Assembly: GCF_000284375.1 (NCBI RefSeq)
Contig: NC_017249.1
Location: 4,938,001-5,002,000 of the forward strand
Reading direction: 5' to 3'
DNA: 64,000 nucleotides
From: Bradyrhizobium japonicum USDA 6
GTDB lineage: Bacteria; Pseudomonadota; Alphaproteobacteria; Rhizobiales; Xanthobacteraceae
The notes under the pieces were generated by a model. That model was given only the letters and a program-made list of their open reading frames with translations. It was not told the DNA's origin and searched no databases. The position numbers were made by a program, and so were the translations under genes. Below, in pieces: positions 8,835-18,376 of the stretch (its first letter is position 1; the number at the start of each line of letters is the position of its first letter).

Positions 8835-10025
8835 TCAGGCGGCCTCCGTCGAAGCCGCGGGCATCCCGCCGCGGCTGGCGAGACAAAAGGCGGCGAAGGC
8901 GAGAGCTGCTTGCGGATCGTTGCCGTTCGAGGGCGGCACGAAGGCGAGCGATACCTGCGCCAGTTTCCGCCCGCCGAGAAGGCAGGCGTCGATCCCATCG
9001 ACCACCGCTTTCCGATCCTCTTCGGAGAGCAGCGACGGCCAGCCGCTGATCGCGACGCCGTTGCACGGCTTCACGTTCAGCGTATTGCCGATCGAAAGGC
9101 CCAGCCGGAACAGGCGCTGGCGCAACTCCTGGCGCATTCGCGACGAGCGCGGGATCGTGCTCACCCATTCGCTGCCGAGCTGGAGCAATTCGGCTTCAGT
9201 TACGCCGAGGAGCTCGGCGAGGGCCGGAAGCGACGTATAGGCCTCGACGCAGCCATAGTGACCGCAGCGGCAGCGCGGCCCGTCGGCGTTGAACACCATA
9301 TGGCCGAGTTCGACCGGCTGCAGCGCATCGGCCTCAAGCGGATCGTCCATCCAGGCGCCGGCAACGCCCTGGCCGACGAAGACGAAGAGATGTGCGCCGC
9401 TGAAGGGATAGTCCTGCGTGCGGCAGCGGTGAAACGTGGCGTGTGCGACCACGGAGTTGGTGAACTCGACCGGCACGCCAGCGAACATCCCGCCGAGCAT
9501 GTCGCCAATGCGTTCGACGTCGCACGGAATGATCGGATTTCCCGCGGCGCTCAGGCGGCCGAGGCCGGGAATGGTGATGCCGATCTGCGCGAGACTGATG
9601 CGGCGGCGCCGCGTCCAGTCGCGCAGCAAGGTGAGGGCTTCGCGGAACACGCGGCCGACGGTCTCGACGGTCGGCTTCTTCAGCAACGGAACACGCTCGG
9701 TGTAGTGCATTTCGCCGGACAGGCTGCCAACGCCCACGCTGAGCCACTGGCCGGTCAGCTCGAGGGCCGCGAGCGCCACGGAGCCATCGAGCGACACGAG
9801 CCCTGTCGGACCGCCGACATAAGGGGCAGGGCGCCGTACTTCCTCGATCAGGCCTTCGGCTTTCAGGTCAAACAGGATGCGCGACAGGCTTGCTTCCGAC
9901 AGGCGCACGGCCTTGGCCAGCGGCGGCCGGAACGAGCCACCGGACTGGAGCAAGTGAGTCAAAATGGCGGCGCGCGTCTGCCGCCGACTTCTCGGCTGCT
10001 CCGGCATTTCCATCCCTGTCGTCAT
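8835..10025 (-). CDS. ROK-family transcriptional regulator
   Basis: A 396-residue protein with an N-terminal winged-helix domain (RSRRQTRAAILTHLLQSGGSF...LSEASLSRILFDLKAEGLI, residues about 10-65) and a C-terminal ROK sugar-kinase-like domain. The ROK zinc-site signature reads CRCGHYGCVEAY near residue 265, and the preceding ELGHM supplies the family histidine. The glycine-rich ATP loop is not evident, as in XylR/NagC-type repressors. ATG at 10025 is used. An ATG at 10007 has a better placed AGGG and would leave the palindrome 10024-10044 fully upstream. It probably senses the operon's sugar and represses both itself and the transporter. Confidence 0.9.
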   Translation of the reverse strand: MTTGMEMPEQPRSRRQTRAAILTHLLQSGGSFRPPLAKAVRLSEASLSRILFDLKAEGLIEEVRRPAPYVGGPTGLVSLDGSVALAALELTGQWLSVGVGSLSGEMHYTERVPLLKKPTVETVGRVFREALTLLRDWTRRRRISLAQIGITIPGLGRLSAAGNPIIPCDVERIGDMLGGMFAGVPVEFTNSVVAHATFHRCRTQDYPFSGAHLFVFVGQGVAGAWMDDPLEADALQPVELGHMVFNADGPRCRCGHYGCVEAYTSLPALAELLGVTEAELLQLGSEWVSTIPRSSRMRQELRQRLFRLGLSIGNTLNVKPCNGVAISGWPSLLSEEDRKAVVDGIDACLLGGRKLAQVSLAFVPPSNGNDPQAALAFAAFCLASRGGMPAASTEAA

Positions 10026-10044
10026 TCTTACTTAGTGTAAGAAT
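10024..10044. promoter_or_regulatory. Perfect palindrome at ROK gene start, candidate operator
   Basis: ATTCTTAC-TTAGT-GTAAGAAT is an 8-5-8 perfect inverted repeat overlapping or just preceding the regulator's start codon. AT-rich palindromes of this size suit a ROK dimer. Autoregulation is inferred. Confidence 0.6.
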
Positions 10045-10136
10045 TTGCGCGCGGAGCGTTTCGACTGTCAAGCGATTGCGGACGGGATGAGTCGACTTGT
10101 TGTTGTGCGTGGCAGCAAGATCGGCGGGCAGCCCAA

Positions 10137-10541
10137 TCAGGATCTGGGCGGCCTGCCTTCCGCCCATTCCGGCAGTTCGGCCTTCGGGTCGTACCAGTCG
10201 GCGGCGTCCGAGCGCCAGATGTGCACCTCGGGCCGTTCTGTGATCGGCGTGTCGAGGCAGCCCATCCGCAGCAGGACCGTGTTCTTGCCCTCGCGCGAGG
10301 CGACGATGTGCGATCCGCATTGCGAGCAGAAATAACGGGTTTTGCCGGGCGAGGATTCGAAGCCGCGCAGCAGGTCCTCGCCCTTGGTCCAGCGGAAGCG
10401 ATCGCGCGGCACGTTGGTGACGGTGGAGAAGGCCGATCCGTGCGTCTTCCGGCAGGTCCGGCAATGGCAGTGCATGATGGTGCCCGGGGTCGCATCGACC
10501 TCGTAGGCAACGCCTCCGCAGAGGCAGCTTCCCGTCAGCAT
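10137..10541 (-). CDS. GFA-family (glutathione-dependent formaldehyde-activating enzyme-like) protein
   Basis: A 134-residue GFA (CENP-V-like) domain protein with zinc-binding cysteines in the expected order: SCLCGG near residue 5, HCHCRTCRK near 30 and FCSQCGSH near 75. The founding member binds glutathione and was proposed to speed S-hydroxymethylglutathione formation, but most homologues have no proven activity. The start MLTGSCLCGG at 10541 is the family-typical beginning. The longer frame upstream only translates the palindromic element 10557-10642. It is transcribed like gltA but separated from it by a strong terminator. Confidence 0.85.
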   Translation of the reverse strand: MLTGSCLCGGVAYEVDATPGTIMHCHCRTCRKTHGSAFSTVTNVPRDRFRWTKGEDLLRGFESSPGKTRYFCSQCGSHIVASREGKNTVLLRMGCLDTPITERPEVHIWRSDAADWYDPKAELPEWAEGRPPRS

Positions 10542-10556
10542 CGGATTCTCCGTATC

Positions 10557-10642
10557 GTAGGGTGGGCACAGCGCAGCGTGCCCCACTATTTCTGGCTCGG
10601 TCTCGAAGAGGTGGTGGGCACGCTGCGCTTTGCTCACCCTAC
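10557..10642. repeat. 86-base palindromic intergenic element (copy 2 of 2)
   Basis: The left arm GTAGGGTGGGCACAGCGCAG and right arm, read in reverse complement as GTAGGGTGAGCAAAGCGCAG, match closely over about 28 bases. Ends and length match the element at 3752-3834. It lies between the GFA start and the gltA terminator, only 15 bases upstream of the GFA gene, so it would sit in that gene's promoter or leader. Confidence 0.88.
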
Positions 10643-10654
10643 AAATGTCGCCCG

Positions 10655-10692
10655 CAAACAAAAACGGCGCCATCACAGGATGGCGCCGTTTC
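10655..10692 (-). terminator. Rho-independent terminator of gltA
   Basis: On the minus strand AAACGGCGCCAT and ATGGCGCCGTTT form a perfect 12-base GC-rich stem around a six-base loop, followed by a run reading TTTTTGTTTG. It lies about 20 bases after the gltA stop. This is the clearest intrinsic terminator in the window. Confidence 0.93.
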
Positions 10693-10712
10693 CAAAAGCC
10701 CTCAGGCCGAAC

Positions 10713-12017
10713 TTACTTGCGATCCTTGATCGCGACGTAGTCGCGGCGGGTGACGCCCGTGTAGAGCTGGCGCGGACGGCCGATCTTCTGCTGCGGGTCC
10801 TCGATCATCTCGCTCCACTGGCTGATCCAGCCGACGGTGCGGGCGACCGCGAACAGCACGGTGAACATCGAGACCGGGAAGCCCATCGCCTTCAGCGTGA
10901 TGCCCGAATAGAAGTCGACGTTCGGGTAGAGCTTGCGGTCGATGAAGTACTGGTCGCTGAGCGCGATCTTCTCGAGCTCGAGCGCCACCTTCAGCATCGG
11001 ATCGTCGCCATGGCCGGTCTCCTTGAGAACGGCATGACACATCTTCTGCATGATCTTGGCGCGCGGATCGTAGTTCTTGTAGACGCGGTGGCCGAAGCCC
11101 ATCAGGCGGACTTCGCTGTTCTTGTCCTTCACCTTGGCGATGAATTCCGGAATCTTGTCGACCGAGCCGATCTCGCCGAGCATCGCGAGCGCGGCTTCGT
11201 TGGCGCCACCATGCGCCGGGCCCCAGAGGCAGGCGATGCCGGCGGCGATGCAGGCGAAGGGGTTGGCGCCGGAGGAGCCGGCGATGCGCACCGTCGACGT
11301 CGAGGCGTTCTGCTCGTGATCGGCGTGCAGGATGAAGATCTTGTCCAGCGCGTCAGCCAGCACCGGGTTGATCTTGTACTCCTCACAGGGCACGGCGAAG
11401 CACATGTGCAGGAAGTTCTCGGCGAACTTCAGCGAGTTCTTCGGATACACGAAAGGCTGGCCGATCGTGTACTTGTAGGCCATCGCCGCCAGCGTCGGGA
11501 TCTTCGCGATCATCCGCATCGAGGCGATCATGCGCTGCTTCGGATCGTTGATATCGGTGGAGTCGTGGTAGAACGCGGCGAGCGCGCCGACGGAAGCCAC
11601 CATCACCGCCATCGGATGGGCGTCGCGGCGGAAGCCCTGGAAGAAGCGGGCCATCTGCTCGTGCACCATCGTGTGATGGATCACGCGGTCGTCGAAATCC
11701 TTCTTCTGCGCGGCGGTCGGCAGGTTCCCGTAGAGCAGCAGATAGCAGGTCTCGAGGAAGTCGCCGTTCTCGGCGAGCTGCTCGATCGGATAGCCGCGGT
11801 ATTCCAGCACGCCCGCGTCACCGTCGATATAGGTGATCTTGGACTGGCAGCTTGCGGTCGACGTGAAGCCGGGATCGTAGGTGAACAGGCCGGACTGGCC
11901 GTAGAGCTTGCCGATATCGATGACATCAGGCCCGACGCTGCCGCTGTGGATCGGGAGATCGTAGTTCTTGTTTCCGACCGTCAGCGTGGCGGTCTTATTG
12001 CTTGCTTTTGCGTCCAT
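10713..12017 (-). CDS. gltA: Citrate synthase (type II)
   Basis: Condenses acetyl-CoA and oxaloacetate to citrate, entering the TCA cycle. The 434-residue length and sequence match the Gram-negative hexameric type. The N-terminal beta domain has [20 protein letters not shown]. Catalytic histidines are in [15 protein letters not shown] and GPAHGGANE, and the catalytic aspartate is in [10 protein letters not shown]-terminal [12 protein letters not shown] is typical. It follows gltX on the same strand with a 158-base gap containing a GCCCCA/TGGGGC hairpin in the probable leader, and ends at a strong terminator. The gltX-gltA neighbourhood is conserved in alphaproteobacteria. Confidence 0.98.
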   Translation of the reverse strand: MDAKASNKTATLTVGNKNYDLPIHSGSVGPDVIDIGKLYGQSGLFTYDPGFTSTASCQSKITYIDGDAGVLEYRGYPIEQLAENGDFLETCYLLLYGNLPTAAQKKDFDDRVIHHTMVHEQMARFFQGFRRDAHPMAVMVASVGALAAFYHDSTDINDPKQRMIASMRMIAKIPTLAAMAYKYTIGQPFVYPKNSLKFAENFLHMCFAVPCEEYKINPVLADALDKIFILHADHEQNASTSTVRIAGSSGANPFACIAAGIACLWGPAHGGANEAALAMLGEIGSVDKIPEFIAKVKDKNSEVRLMGFGHRVYKNYDPRAKIMQKMCHAVLKETGHGDDPMLKVALELEKIALSDQYFIDRKLYPNVDFYSGITLKAMGFPVSMFTVLFAVARTVGWISQWSEMIEDPQQKIGRPRQLYTGVTRRDYVAIKDRK

Positions 12018-12175
12018 CAGAGGTCCCCGATGTGTGGTGAAACGGGCCGGACCCGGAAGGCCCCAATGACATGGTGGGGCAGGCCGGATATTCCAGAAGG
12101 TACGGGTGAGATGGGTATATTATTGCTGTGTGCGCTGCAAGATCGCCGCACGCATGGTCGACTTACGTCCTTGGC

Positions 12176-13603
12176 CTAGTCCTTGGCCTGGTCCTTGAGC
12201 CGGCCCAGGCTTTCCTGGCGTCCCAGCACGTCCAAAACCTCAAATATACCAGGCGATGTCGACCGTCCCGTCAGCGCTGCCCGCAGCGGCTGGGCGACGG
12301 CGCCGAGCTTGAGACTATTTTCCTCGGCAAAAGCACGTAGCGCGGCCTCCGCATTCGCCGCACTCCACGTCTCGACTTTCTCCAGCGCGGAATGAAGCTG
12401 GCCGATCAGCTTGCGGTTCTCGGGCGTCAGCAGCGCTGCCGCCTTGGGATCGAGCTCCAGCGGCCGGTCGGCGAAGATGAAATAGGCGCTGTCGATCAGC
12501 TCGATCAGCGTCTTGGCGCGCTCCTTCAGGGCGGGCATGGCCTTGAGCAGCTGCGCGCGCGTGGTGTCGTTTAACTTGGCCTTAAGCTCGTTGCGGCTGG
12601 GCACGACGTGGTCCAGCACGTCCTCGAACATCTTCACGAGTGATTGATCGTCGGCGTGGCGGATGTAGTGGCCGTTGAGGTTTTCGAGCTTGGCGAAATC
12701 GAAGCGGGCAGCGGCGCGGCCGACGCTGGCGAGGTCGAACGCGGCGATCATCTCCTCGGTCGAAAAGATCTCCTGGTCGCCGTGGCTCCAGCCGAGCCGG
12801 ACGAGGTAGTTGCGGAGCGCCGCCGGGAGATATCCCATGGCACGGTAGGCATCGACGCCGAGCGCGCCGTGCCGCTTGGACAGCTTTGAGCCGTCCGGAC
12901 CATGGATCAGGGGGATGTGGGACATGCTCGGCAGCGCCCAGCCCATGGCGTCGTAGATCTGCTTCTGGCGGGCGGCGTTGATCAGATGGTCGTCGCCGCG
13001 GATGACGTGGGTGACGCCCATGTCGTGGTCGTCCACGACCACCGCGAGCATGTAGGTTGGGTTGCCATCGCCGCGCAGCAGGACGAGGTCGTCGAGGTTC
13101 TCGTTCTGCCAGACCACGCGGCCCTGGACCTGGTCCTCGATCACGGTCTCGCCGGTCTGCGGCGCGCGCAGGCGGATGGTGGGCTTCACGTCGGACGGTG
13201 CGGTCGCCGGATCACGGTCGCGCCACATGCCATCATAGAGGCGGGTGCGGCCCTCCGCGCGCGCCTTCTCGCGCATGGCGGTGAGCTCCTCGGCGGTGGC
13301 GTAGCAGCGATAGGCCTTGCCGTCGGCGAGCAGCTGCTCGGCGACCTCGCGGTGACGGGCGGCGCGGCTGAACTGGTAGATGACGTCGCCATCCCAGCCG
13401 AGCTCCAGCCATTTGAGGCCGTCGAGGATGGCGCCGATCGCGGGCTCGGTGGAGCGCTCCCGGTCGGTGTCCTCGATCCGGAGCAGCATCTTGCCGCCGT
13501 GCTTCTTCGCATAGAGCCAGTTGAACAGCGCCGTGCGGGCGCCTCCGATGTGGAGGAAGCCGGTCGGCGAGGGGGCAAAGCGGGTGACGACGGAATCGGT
13601 CAT
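12176..13603 (-). CDS. gltX: Glutamyl-tRNA synthetase
   Basis: Charges tRNA-Glu; a class I synthetase of 475 residues. [20 protein letters not shown] near residue 8 carries the HIGH-equivalent [24 protein letters not shown] near 240 carries the KMSKS equivalent, and the helical anticodon-binding domain occupies the C-terminal half. It is divergently transcribed from glnS across a 143-base shared promoter region. Because glnS is also present, this enzyme need not misacylate tRNA-Gln, although many alphaproteobacterial GluRS do. Confidence 0.97.
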   Translation of the reverse strand: MTDSVVTRFAPSPTGFLHIGGARTALFNWLYAKKHGGKMLLRIEDTDRERSTEPAIGAILDGLKWLELGWDGDVIYQFSRAARHREVAEQLLADGKAYRCYATAEELTAMREKARAEGRTRLYDGMWRDRDPATAPSDVKPTIRLRAPQTGETVIEDQVQGRVVWQNENLDDLVLLRGDGNPTYMLAVVVDDHDMGVTHVIRGDDHLINAARQKQIYDAMGWALPSMSHIPLIHGPDGSKLSKRHGALGVDAYRAMGYLPAALRNYLVRLGWSHGDQEIFSTEEMIAAFDLASVGRAAARFDFAKLENLNGHYIRHADDQSLVKMFEDVLDHVVPSRNELKAKLNDTTRAQLLKAMPALKERAKTLIELIDSAYFIFADRPLELDPKAAALLTPENRKLIGQLHSALEKVETWSAANAEAALRAFAEENSLKLGAVAQPLRAALTGRSTSPGIFEVLDVLGRQESLGRLKDQAKD

Positions 13604-13746
13604 TCTTGGCAGGGCCTATGCATTGGAGGCGGTGGTATATAACAGGACCGGAGCATAACTAAAGCCCGGCAGCGGACCGCTAAGCTCTTGGCTCAGCCAA
13701 GCGAATTTGGCAGAAGGGCCGCTGATTTCCCTACAGGATTTTCGTA

Positions 13747-15423
13747 ATGACAGAACCGGTGGCGACTGAGGTTGGGCGCGATTTCATTCGTGACATCATC
13801 CAGGCCGACCTCGATCAGGGCAAATACAGGGAGATCGTGACCCGGTTCCCGCCGGAGCCGAACGGCTACCTGCATATCGGCCACGCCAAGTCGATTGCGC
13901 TCAATTTCGGCATCGCCCAGGAGTTTCCGGGCCGCTGCCATCTGCGCTTCGACGACACCAACCCGGTCAAGGAAGAGCAGGAATACATCGATTCCATCCA
14001 GGCCGACGTGCACTGGCTCGGCTTCGACTGGGGCAAGAACCTGTTCTTCGCCTCGGACTATTTCGACCGCCTGTACGAATGGGCGGAGAAGCTGATCCGC
14101 GACGGGCTCGCCTATGTCGACGACCAGACCCAGGAGGAGATCCGCCTCGCGCGCGGCACGCTGACCGAGCCCGGCAAGGATTCGCCGTTCCGCGACCGCA
14201 GCGTGGACGAGAATCTCGACCTGTTTCGCCGCATGAAGGCCGGTGAATTCCCGAACGGCGCGCGCGTGCTGCGAGCCAAGATCGACATGTCCTCGGGCAA
14301 CATCAACCTGCGCGACCCCGTGCTGTACCGCATCCTGCATGCGCACCATCCGCGCACCGGGACCAAGTGGAGCATCTATCCGAGCTACGATTATGCGCAC
14401 GGCCAGTCGGACGCGATCGAGGGCATCACGCACTCGATCTGCACGCTGGAGTTCGAGGACCATCGGCCGCTCTACGACTGGTTCATCGAAAAGCTGCCGG
14501 TGCCGTCCAAGCCGCACCAGTACGAAATGGCGCGGCTCAACCTGACCTACACGCTGCTGTCCAAGCGCGTGCTGACCCAGCTCGTCCGCGACGGCCATGT
14601 CGCGGGCTGGGACGATCCGCGCATGCCGACTGTCGCGGGGATGCGCCGCCGCGGCGTGCCGCCGGCAGCCTTGCGCGAATTCGTCAAGCGCATCGGCGTT
14701 GCCAAGGCCAACAGCGTCGTCGACGTCGGCATGCTGGAGTTCTGCATCCGCGAGGAGCTGAACCGCACGTCGCAGCGGCGCATGGGCGTGCTGCGGCCGC
14801 TCAAGGTGGTCATCGAGAACTATCCGGAAGGGCAGACCGAGGAGCTTGAGGCGATCAACCATCCCGACGATCCCTCGGCCGGCACGCGCAAGATCACGTT
14901 CGGCCGCGAGCTCTATATCGAGCAGGACGACTTCATGGAGAACCCGCCGAAGAAGTTCTTCCGCCTGTCGCCCGGCAACGAGGTGCGGCTGCGCTACGCC
15001 TATTTCGTCAAGTGCACCGGCGTGATCAAGAACGACGCGGGCGAAGTGGTGGAGCTGCGCTGCACCTACGATCCCGCGACCAAGGGCGGCAACGCGCCTG
15101 ATGGCCGCAAGGTCAAGGCGACCATGCACTGGCTGCCGGCGGCAACGTCGGTGCCGGCGGAGATCCGCATCTACAACCAGCTGTTCTCCAATCCGAGCCC
15201 GGACGCCTCGAACTTCGCGGCCGATCTCAATCCGCAGTCGCTGGAGATCCTCTCCGACGCGCGGATCGAGGCATCGGTTGCCGAAAGCAATTCGACCGAG
15301 CCGATGCAGTTCGAGCGTCAGGGCTATTTCGTGCGCGACAAGGACTCGACGCCGGGCAGGCCGGTGTTTTCGCGCACCATCGGCCTGCGCGACACGTTCG
15401 CGAAGGAAGTCGCCAAGGGCTGA
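13747..15423 (+). CDS. glnS: Glutaminyl-tRNA synthetase
   Basis: Charges tRNA-Gln directly. The 558-residue protein has the GlnRS-specific [18 protein letters not shown] (HIGH) near residue 35, the catalytic-core segments [16 protein letters not shown] and [20 protein letters not shown], and [11 protein letters not shown] as the KMSKS equivalent near residue 273. Two beta-barrel anticodon domains follow, with the late pattern [16 protein letters not shown]. The length agrees with bacterial GlnRS. Its presence in an alphaproteobacterium is notable, since most of the class use the GatCAB transamidation route. A short downstream gene on the same strand begins 13 bases later. Confidence 0.97.
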   Translation: MTEPVATEVGRDFIRDIIQADLDQGKYREIVTRFPPEPNGYLHIGHAKSIALNFGIAQEFPGRCHLRFDDTNPVKEEQEYIDSIQADVHWLGFDWGKNLFFASDYFDRLYEWAEKLIRDGLAYVDDQTQEEIRLARGTLTEPGKDSPFRDRSVDENLDLFRRMKAGEFPNGARVLRAKIDMSSGNINLRDPVLYRILHAHHPRTGTKWSIYPSYDYAHGQSDAIEGITHSICTLEFEDHRPLYDWFIEKLPVPSKPHQYEMARLNLTYTLLSKRVLTQLVRDGHVAGWDDPRMPTVAGMRRRGVPPAALREFVKRIGVAKANSVVDVGMLEFCIREELNRTSQRRMGVLRPLKVVIENYPEGQTEELEAINHPDDPSAGTRKITFGRELYIEQDDFMENPPKKFFRLSPGNEVRLRYAYFVKCTGVIKNDAGEVVELRCTYDPATKGGNAPDGRKVKATMHWLPAATSVPAEIRIYNQLFSNPSPDASNFAADLNPQSLEILSDARIEASVAESNSTEPMQFERQGYFVRDKDSTPGRPVFSRTIGLRDTFAKEVAKG

Positions 15424-15436
15424 GGGGATTGGGTAC

Positions 15437-15823
15437 ATGAGCAGTGAAGCCGACGCGATCGTTTCCGCCATCATCGCGAAATGGTGCGCCGGCTTCGCGA
15501 CGCTCGATGCGGCCGCACTGTCGTCGCTCTATGCGAAGAACGCGTTCTTCTTCGGCTCGAATCCAAAGCTCTACCGGGGCAGGGACGGCGTCGCCGATTA
15601 CTTCAACGGCCTGCCTCGCTGGCGTTCTCCGAGCGCGGTCTTTTCTGACGTGCGGGCGGCGCAAGCAGGTCCTGACCTGATCAACATGGCCGCGACGATC
15701 TCGTTCGACCTCGCAGGTGAACGAGACGACCTCGTCGTCAAGATGAGCTGGGTCGTCATGCGTGAGGACGGCGACTGGAAGATCGTCAATCACCATGCCT
15801 CGTCGCAAGCTCCGCTGATCTGA
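15437..15823 (+). CDS. SnoaL-like / DUF4440 nuclear transport factor 2-fold protein
   Basis: A 128-residue protein that fits the NTF2-like cone fold. An N-terminal helix (IVSAIIAKWCAGFATLDAAALSSLYA) precedes AFFFGSNPKLYRGRDGVADYF, and the conserved C-terminal strands read MSWVVMREDGDWKIVNHHAS. Members act as small isomerases, hydrolases or sensors of unknown ligand, and the ligand cannot be predicted. ATG at 15437 was chosen because longer frames overlap glnS; it lies 13 bases after the glnS stop and may be cotranscribed. The next gene converges. Confidence 0.75.
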   Translation: MSSEADAIVSAIIAKWCAGFATLDAAALSSLYAKNAFFFGSNPKLYRGRDGVADYFNGLPRWRSPSAVFSDVRAAQAGPDLINMAATISFDLAGERDDLVVKMSWVVMREDGDWKIVNHHASSQAPLI

Positions 15824-15840
15824 CTGGCTCCTGTCGCATA

Positions 15841-15857
15841 CCCCTCACCGTGAGGGG
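15841..15857. terminator. Hairpin between convergent genes
   Basis: CCCCTCAC-C-GTGAGGGG is a 17-base perfect palindrome (six to eight base pairs) in the 75-base gap between the SnoaL-like gene and the glutamine synthetase gene, which converge. No T-run follows, so termination in either direction is only plausible. Confidence 0.45.
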
Positions 15858-15898
15858 CCAATCCTTCACGCCCGCGAGCCATCGCCTTCGGCGGTCGG

Positions 15899-17329
15899 TC
15901 AGATGTCGTAGTACAGATGGAACTCGTAAGGATGCGGTCGCAGCCGGATCGCATCGACCTCCTTCTTGCGCTTGTAGTCGAGCCAGGTTTCGACCACGTC
16001 GGCGGTGAAGACATCGCCGCGCAGCAGGAAGGCGTGATCGCGCTCGAGCGCGTCGAGCGCCTGGTCCAGCGATCCCGGCGTCGACTTCACCTCCTTCGCT
16101 TCGGCGGGCGGCAGGTCGTAGAGATTCTTGTCGATCGGGCTACCCGGGTCGATCCGCCTGTCGATCCCGTCGAGGCCGGCCATCAGCATTGCGGCGAAGG
16201 CGAGATAGGGATTGCAGGCGGGATCCGGTGAACGAAACTCGACGCGCTTTGCCCGCGGGTTCGGCGAATACATCGGAATCCGGCAGCAGGCCGAGCGATT
16301 GCGCCGGGAATAGACCAGGTTGATCGGAGCCTCGTAGCCCGGCACCAGGCGCCGGTAGGAGTTCGTGGTGGGAGCGCACAGCCCGCACAATGCCCAGGCG
16401 TGAGCGAGCAGCCCGCCGATGTAGTAGCGGGCGAGTTCGCTCAAATCGGCGTAGTCGCCCTTGTCGTAGAACAGATTCGTCTCGCCCTTCCACAGCGACT
16501 GATGAACGTGCATTCCCGAAGCGTTGTCCTCAAACAGCGGTTTCGGCATGAAGGTCGCGGTCTTGCCATGCTGGTGCGCGGTGTTCTTCACCACGTATTT
16601 GTAGATCATCAAATTGTCGGCCATGCGGGTGAGGGTGGTGAAGCGCATGTCGATTTCGTTCTGGCCGCCGGTTGCCACCTCATGGTGATGAGCTTCGATC
16701 TGGATGCCCAGCTGTTCCATCGTCAGCACCATCTCGGTGCGCAGCGCCTGCATGCTGTCGGTCGGGGGAACGGGGAAGTATCCCTCTTTCGGTCGTGGCT
16801 TGTGAGCCAGATTCGGCGCCTCATTGCTGGCCGTGTTCCAGCTGCCTTCGCTGGAATCGATTTCATGCAGGGCGTAATTGATGCCCTGACCGTAGCGCAC
16901 GTCGTCGAATACGAAGAACTCCGCTTCCGGGCCGAAGTAGCTGGTATCGGCGCGCCCCGTACCCTCGAGGTAGGTTTCGGCCTTCTGCGCGATGTAGCGG
17001 GCATCCCGGCTATAGGACTGGCCGGTCACGGGATCGCGGATGTTGCAGATGAGGACCAGCGTCTTGGCCGGACTGTAGGGATCGACGAAGGCCGTCGTCG
17101 GATCGGCGACGACCAGCATGTCGCTTTCCTGGATCTCCTGGAAGCCGCGGATCGATGAACCGTCGAATCCGATGCCCTCCTCGAGAGCGTCGACGTTCAC
17201 TGCGCTCGGCGGCACTGAAAAATGTTGCCATACCCCCGGCAAGTCGGTGAAGCGCAGATCAATCATCTGGACCTTCTCGTCCTTGATCGCCTTCATGAGA
17301 TCTTCGGCACTCGCGCAATTCCGGACCAT
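15899..17329 (-). CDS. Glutamine synthetase, type I (GlnA paralogue)
   Basis: Makes glutamine from glutamate, ammonia and ATP. The 476-residue protein has GSI motifs in order: [73 protein letters not shown] and [29 protein letters not shown] retains the tyrosine adenylylated by GlnE. ATG at 17329 gives [17 protein letters not shown]. No glnB (PII) gene lies upstream, unlike the canonical rhizobial glnB-glnA operon, so this looks like an additional GSI copy. I saw no sigma-54 promoter just upstream. Confidence 0.93.
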   Translation of the reverse strand: MVRNCASAEDLMKAIKDEKVQMIDLRFTDLPGVWQHFSVPPSAVNVDALEEGIGFDGSSIRGFQEIQESDMLVVADPTTAFVDPYSPAKTLVLICNIRDPVTGQSYSRDARYIAQKAETYLEGTGRADTSYFGPEAEFFVFDDVRYGQGINYALHEIDSSEGSWNTASNEAPNLAHKPRPKEGYFPVPPTDSMQALRTEMVLTMEQLGIQIEAHHHEVATGGQNEIDMRFTTLTRMADNLMIYKYVVKNTAHQHGKTATFMPKPLFEDNASGMHVHQSLWKGETNLFYDKGDYADLSELARYYIGGLLAHAWALCGLCAPTTNSYRRLVPGYEAPINLVYSRRNRSACCRIPMYSPNPRAKRVEFRSPDPACNPYLAFAAMLMAGLDGIDRRIDPGSPIDKNLYDLPPAEAKEVKSTPGSLDQALDALERDHAFLLRGDVFTADVVETWLDYKRKKEVDAIRLRPHPYEFHLYYDI

Positions 17330-17495
17330 GGCTTCGTTCCCTTGATGGAGATCGGCATCCTGCACATCCGGCTGCCGTTCGCCTGGCAGCCGGGCGGCTT
17401 GCGACGGACAATGGCCCGCCTTTCCGCCGCTCCAGCATCAAGTCCGGCATGGCGGCGGTCGCAGTCAGCCAGTCTCGTTTGCGGCGCCCGCAGCG

Positions 17496-17678
17496 TCAGC
17501 TTTGGTGCGGGCCACGCATGAGCTTCATGGCGTCTTCAATATGTCGCCAGGTCCTGGCCAGCTCGAGTTCGCCCTTCGACTCGAGGTCGATGGCGTTCTG
17601 GGCTGCTTCCGCAACGGCCTTGGGGCCATGTGCTTCCAGCAACTGCCGCGCATATTCGTGGATTTCGATTTCTCGCAT
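17496..17678 (-). CDS. Conserved small protein, 60 residues
   Basis: I do not recognise a named family. The product is predominantly helical and charged: EIHEYARQLLEAHGPKAVAEAAQNAIDLE, then GELELARTWRHIEDAMKLMRG. A good RBS (GAGGAGAAGG) lies eight to ten bases before the ATG, and similar short proteins occur, as I recall, in many rhizobia. It has no signal peptide or membrane segment. It is upstream of and codirectional with the glutamine synthetase, separated by 166 bases, so a shared transcript is possible but not shown. Confidence 0.65.
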   Translation of the reverse strand: MREIEIHEYARQLLEAHGPKAVAEAAQNAIDLESKGELELARTWRHIEDAMKLMRGPHQS

Positions 17679-17928
17679 GGCGTCACCCTTCTCCTCTTCC
17701 GGGCGCCACCCGTGAATGGATGGGGCCGAGGACTGCAGGCGTTGACACCGTCAAGCGAGGGGCAGTCTGCATCCTTGCGCGGAGCATTTGCAAGAGCCCT
17801 TTCGGGGTATCGGCGGCCGGGATTGGACGCCGGTGGTGGACCGGCAGTCGCGGCAACACAACGCAGGCCGGACGGATACATTTCGCAGGTGGCGCCACCA
17901 TATGAATGGGAGAGAGGAGGTGAGCATC

Positions 17929-18291
17929 ATGCGCATCCAACATTGGCAAGACGCTGCCAGCCTGTTGGTCGGCGTGTGGCTGGTCCTGTCGCCGTTCGTC
18001 CTCGGCTCGTCCGGGGCGGCTGTCTGGATCACCATCGCGCTCGGGCTCGGCGTCGTGCTGTTTGCCGTAGAAGCGTTTGTCATCCCGTCCTACCTGGAAG
18101 AGTGGGGAGAGATGCTGCTGGGCCTGGCTCTGGTGCTGGCGCCTTGGGCCATTGGTTATGACGCGACGTCAGCCACGGTCAGCAGCGTACTCTCAGGCAT
18201 CCTGGTGATCCTGTTCGGCGGCTGGGAGCTGATAACTGATCGGGATTTCACCACCTGGTGGCACGATCGCTGGCATCACCGGGCCGGCTGA
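17929..18291 (+). CDS. SPW-repeat membrane protein
   Basis: A 120-residue integral membrane protein with four predicted helices in two similar halves. WQDAASLLVGVWLVLSPFVLG starts near residue 5 and WGEMLLGLALVLAPWAIGYD near residue 60. These two copies, with SPF and APW at the repeat core, match the SPW family. The molecular role is unknown. The C-terminus FTTWWHDRWHHRAG is rich in Trp and His and presumably cytoplasmic. ATG at 17929 is preferred because AGGAGGTGAG sits just upstream; the in-frame ATG at 17902 lacks this. It is followed by a hairpin and then a convergent MFS gene. Confidence 0.85.
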   Translation: MRIQHWQDAASLLVGVWLVLSPFVLGSSGAAVWITIALGLGVVLFAVEAFVIPSYLEEWGEMLLGLALVLAPWAIGYDATSATVSSVLSGILVILFGGWELITDRDFTTWWHDRWHHRAG

Positions 18292-18331
18292 CGAGAGCCT
18301 TTGGCCGAGCTTTTCGATGCGGACTATCGGC

Positions 18332-18376
18332 CACGGTGCAGGGCCTTTCGGTCCTGCACCGTGAGGGTTGCCTCAC
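18332..18376. terminator. Two consecutive hairpins between convergent genes
   Basis: CACGGTGCAGG-N10-CCTGCACCGTG (18332-18363) is a strong 11-base stem. It is immediately followed by GTGAGG-GTTG-CCTCAC (18361-18376), which reaches the MFS stop codon. The first is a likely bidirectional terminator for the SPW gene and the MFS gene. Neither has a long T-tract. Confidence 0.6.

Noticed and set aside
10221..12179. 652-codon open frame on the plus strand across GFA and gltA
   Set aside because: It is antisense to well-identified genes and its translation is Arg/Ala/His/Asp-rich with no family pattern, as expected from codon bias in GC-rich DNA.
13693..15474. 593-codon open frame antisense to glnS
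   Set aside because: Shadow of glnS; no recognisable protein motif.
18257..18272. TGGCAC near the end of the SPW gene as a sigma-54 site
   Set aside because: No TTGC at the required spacing and it lies inside coding sequence.
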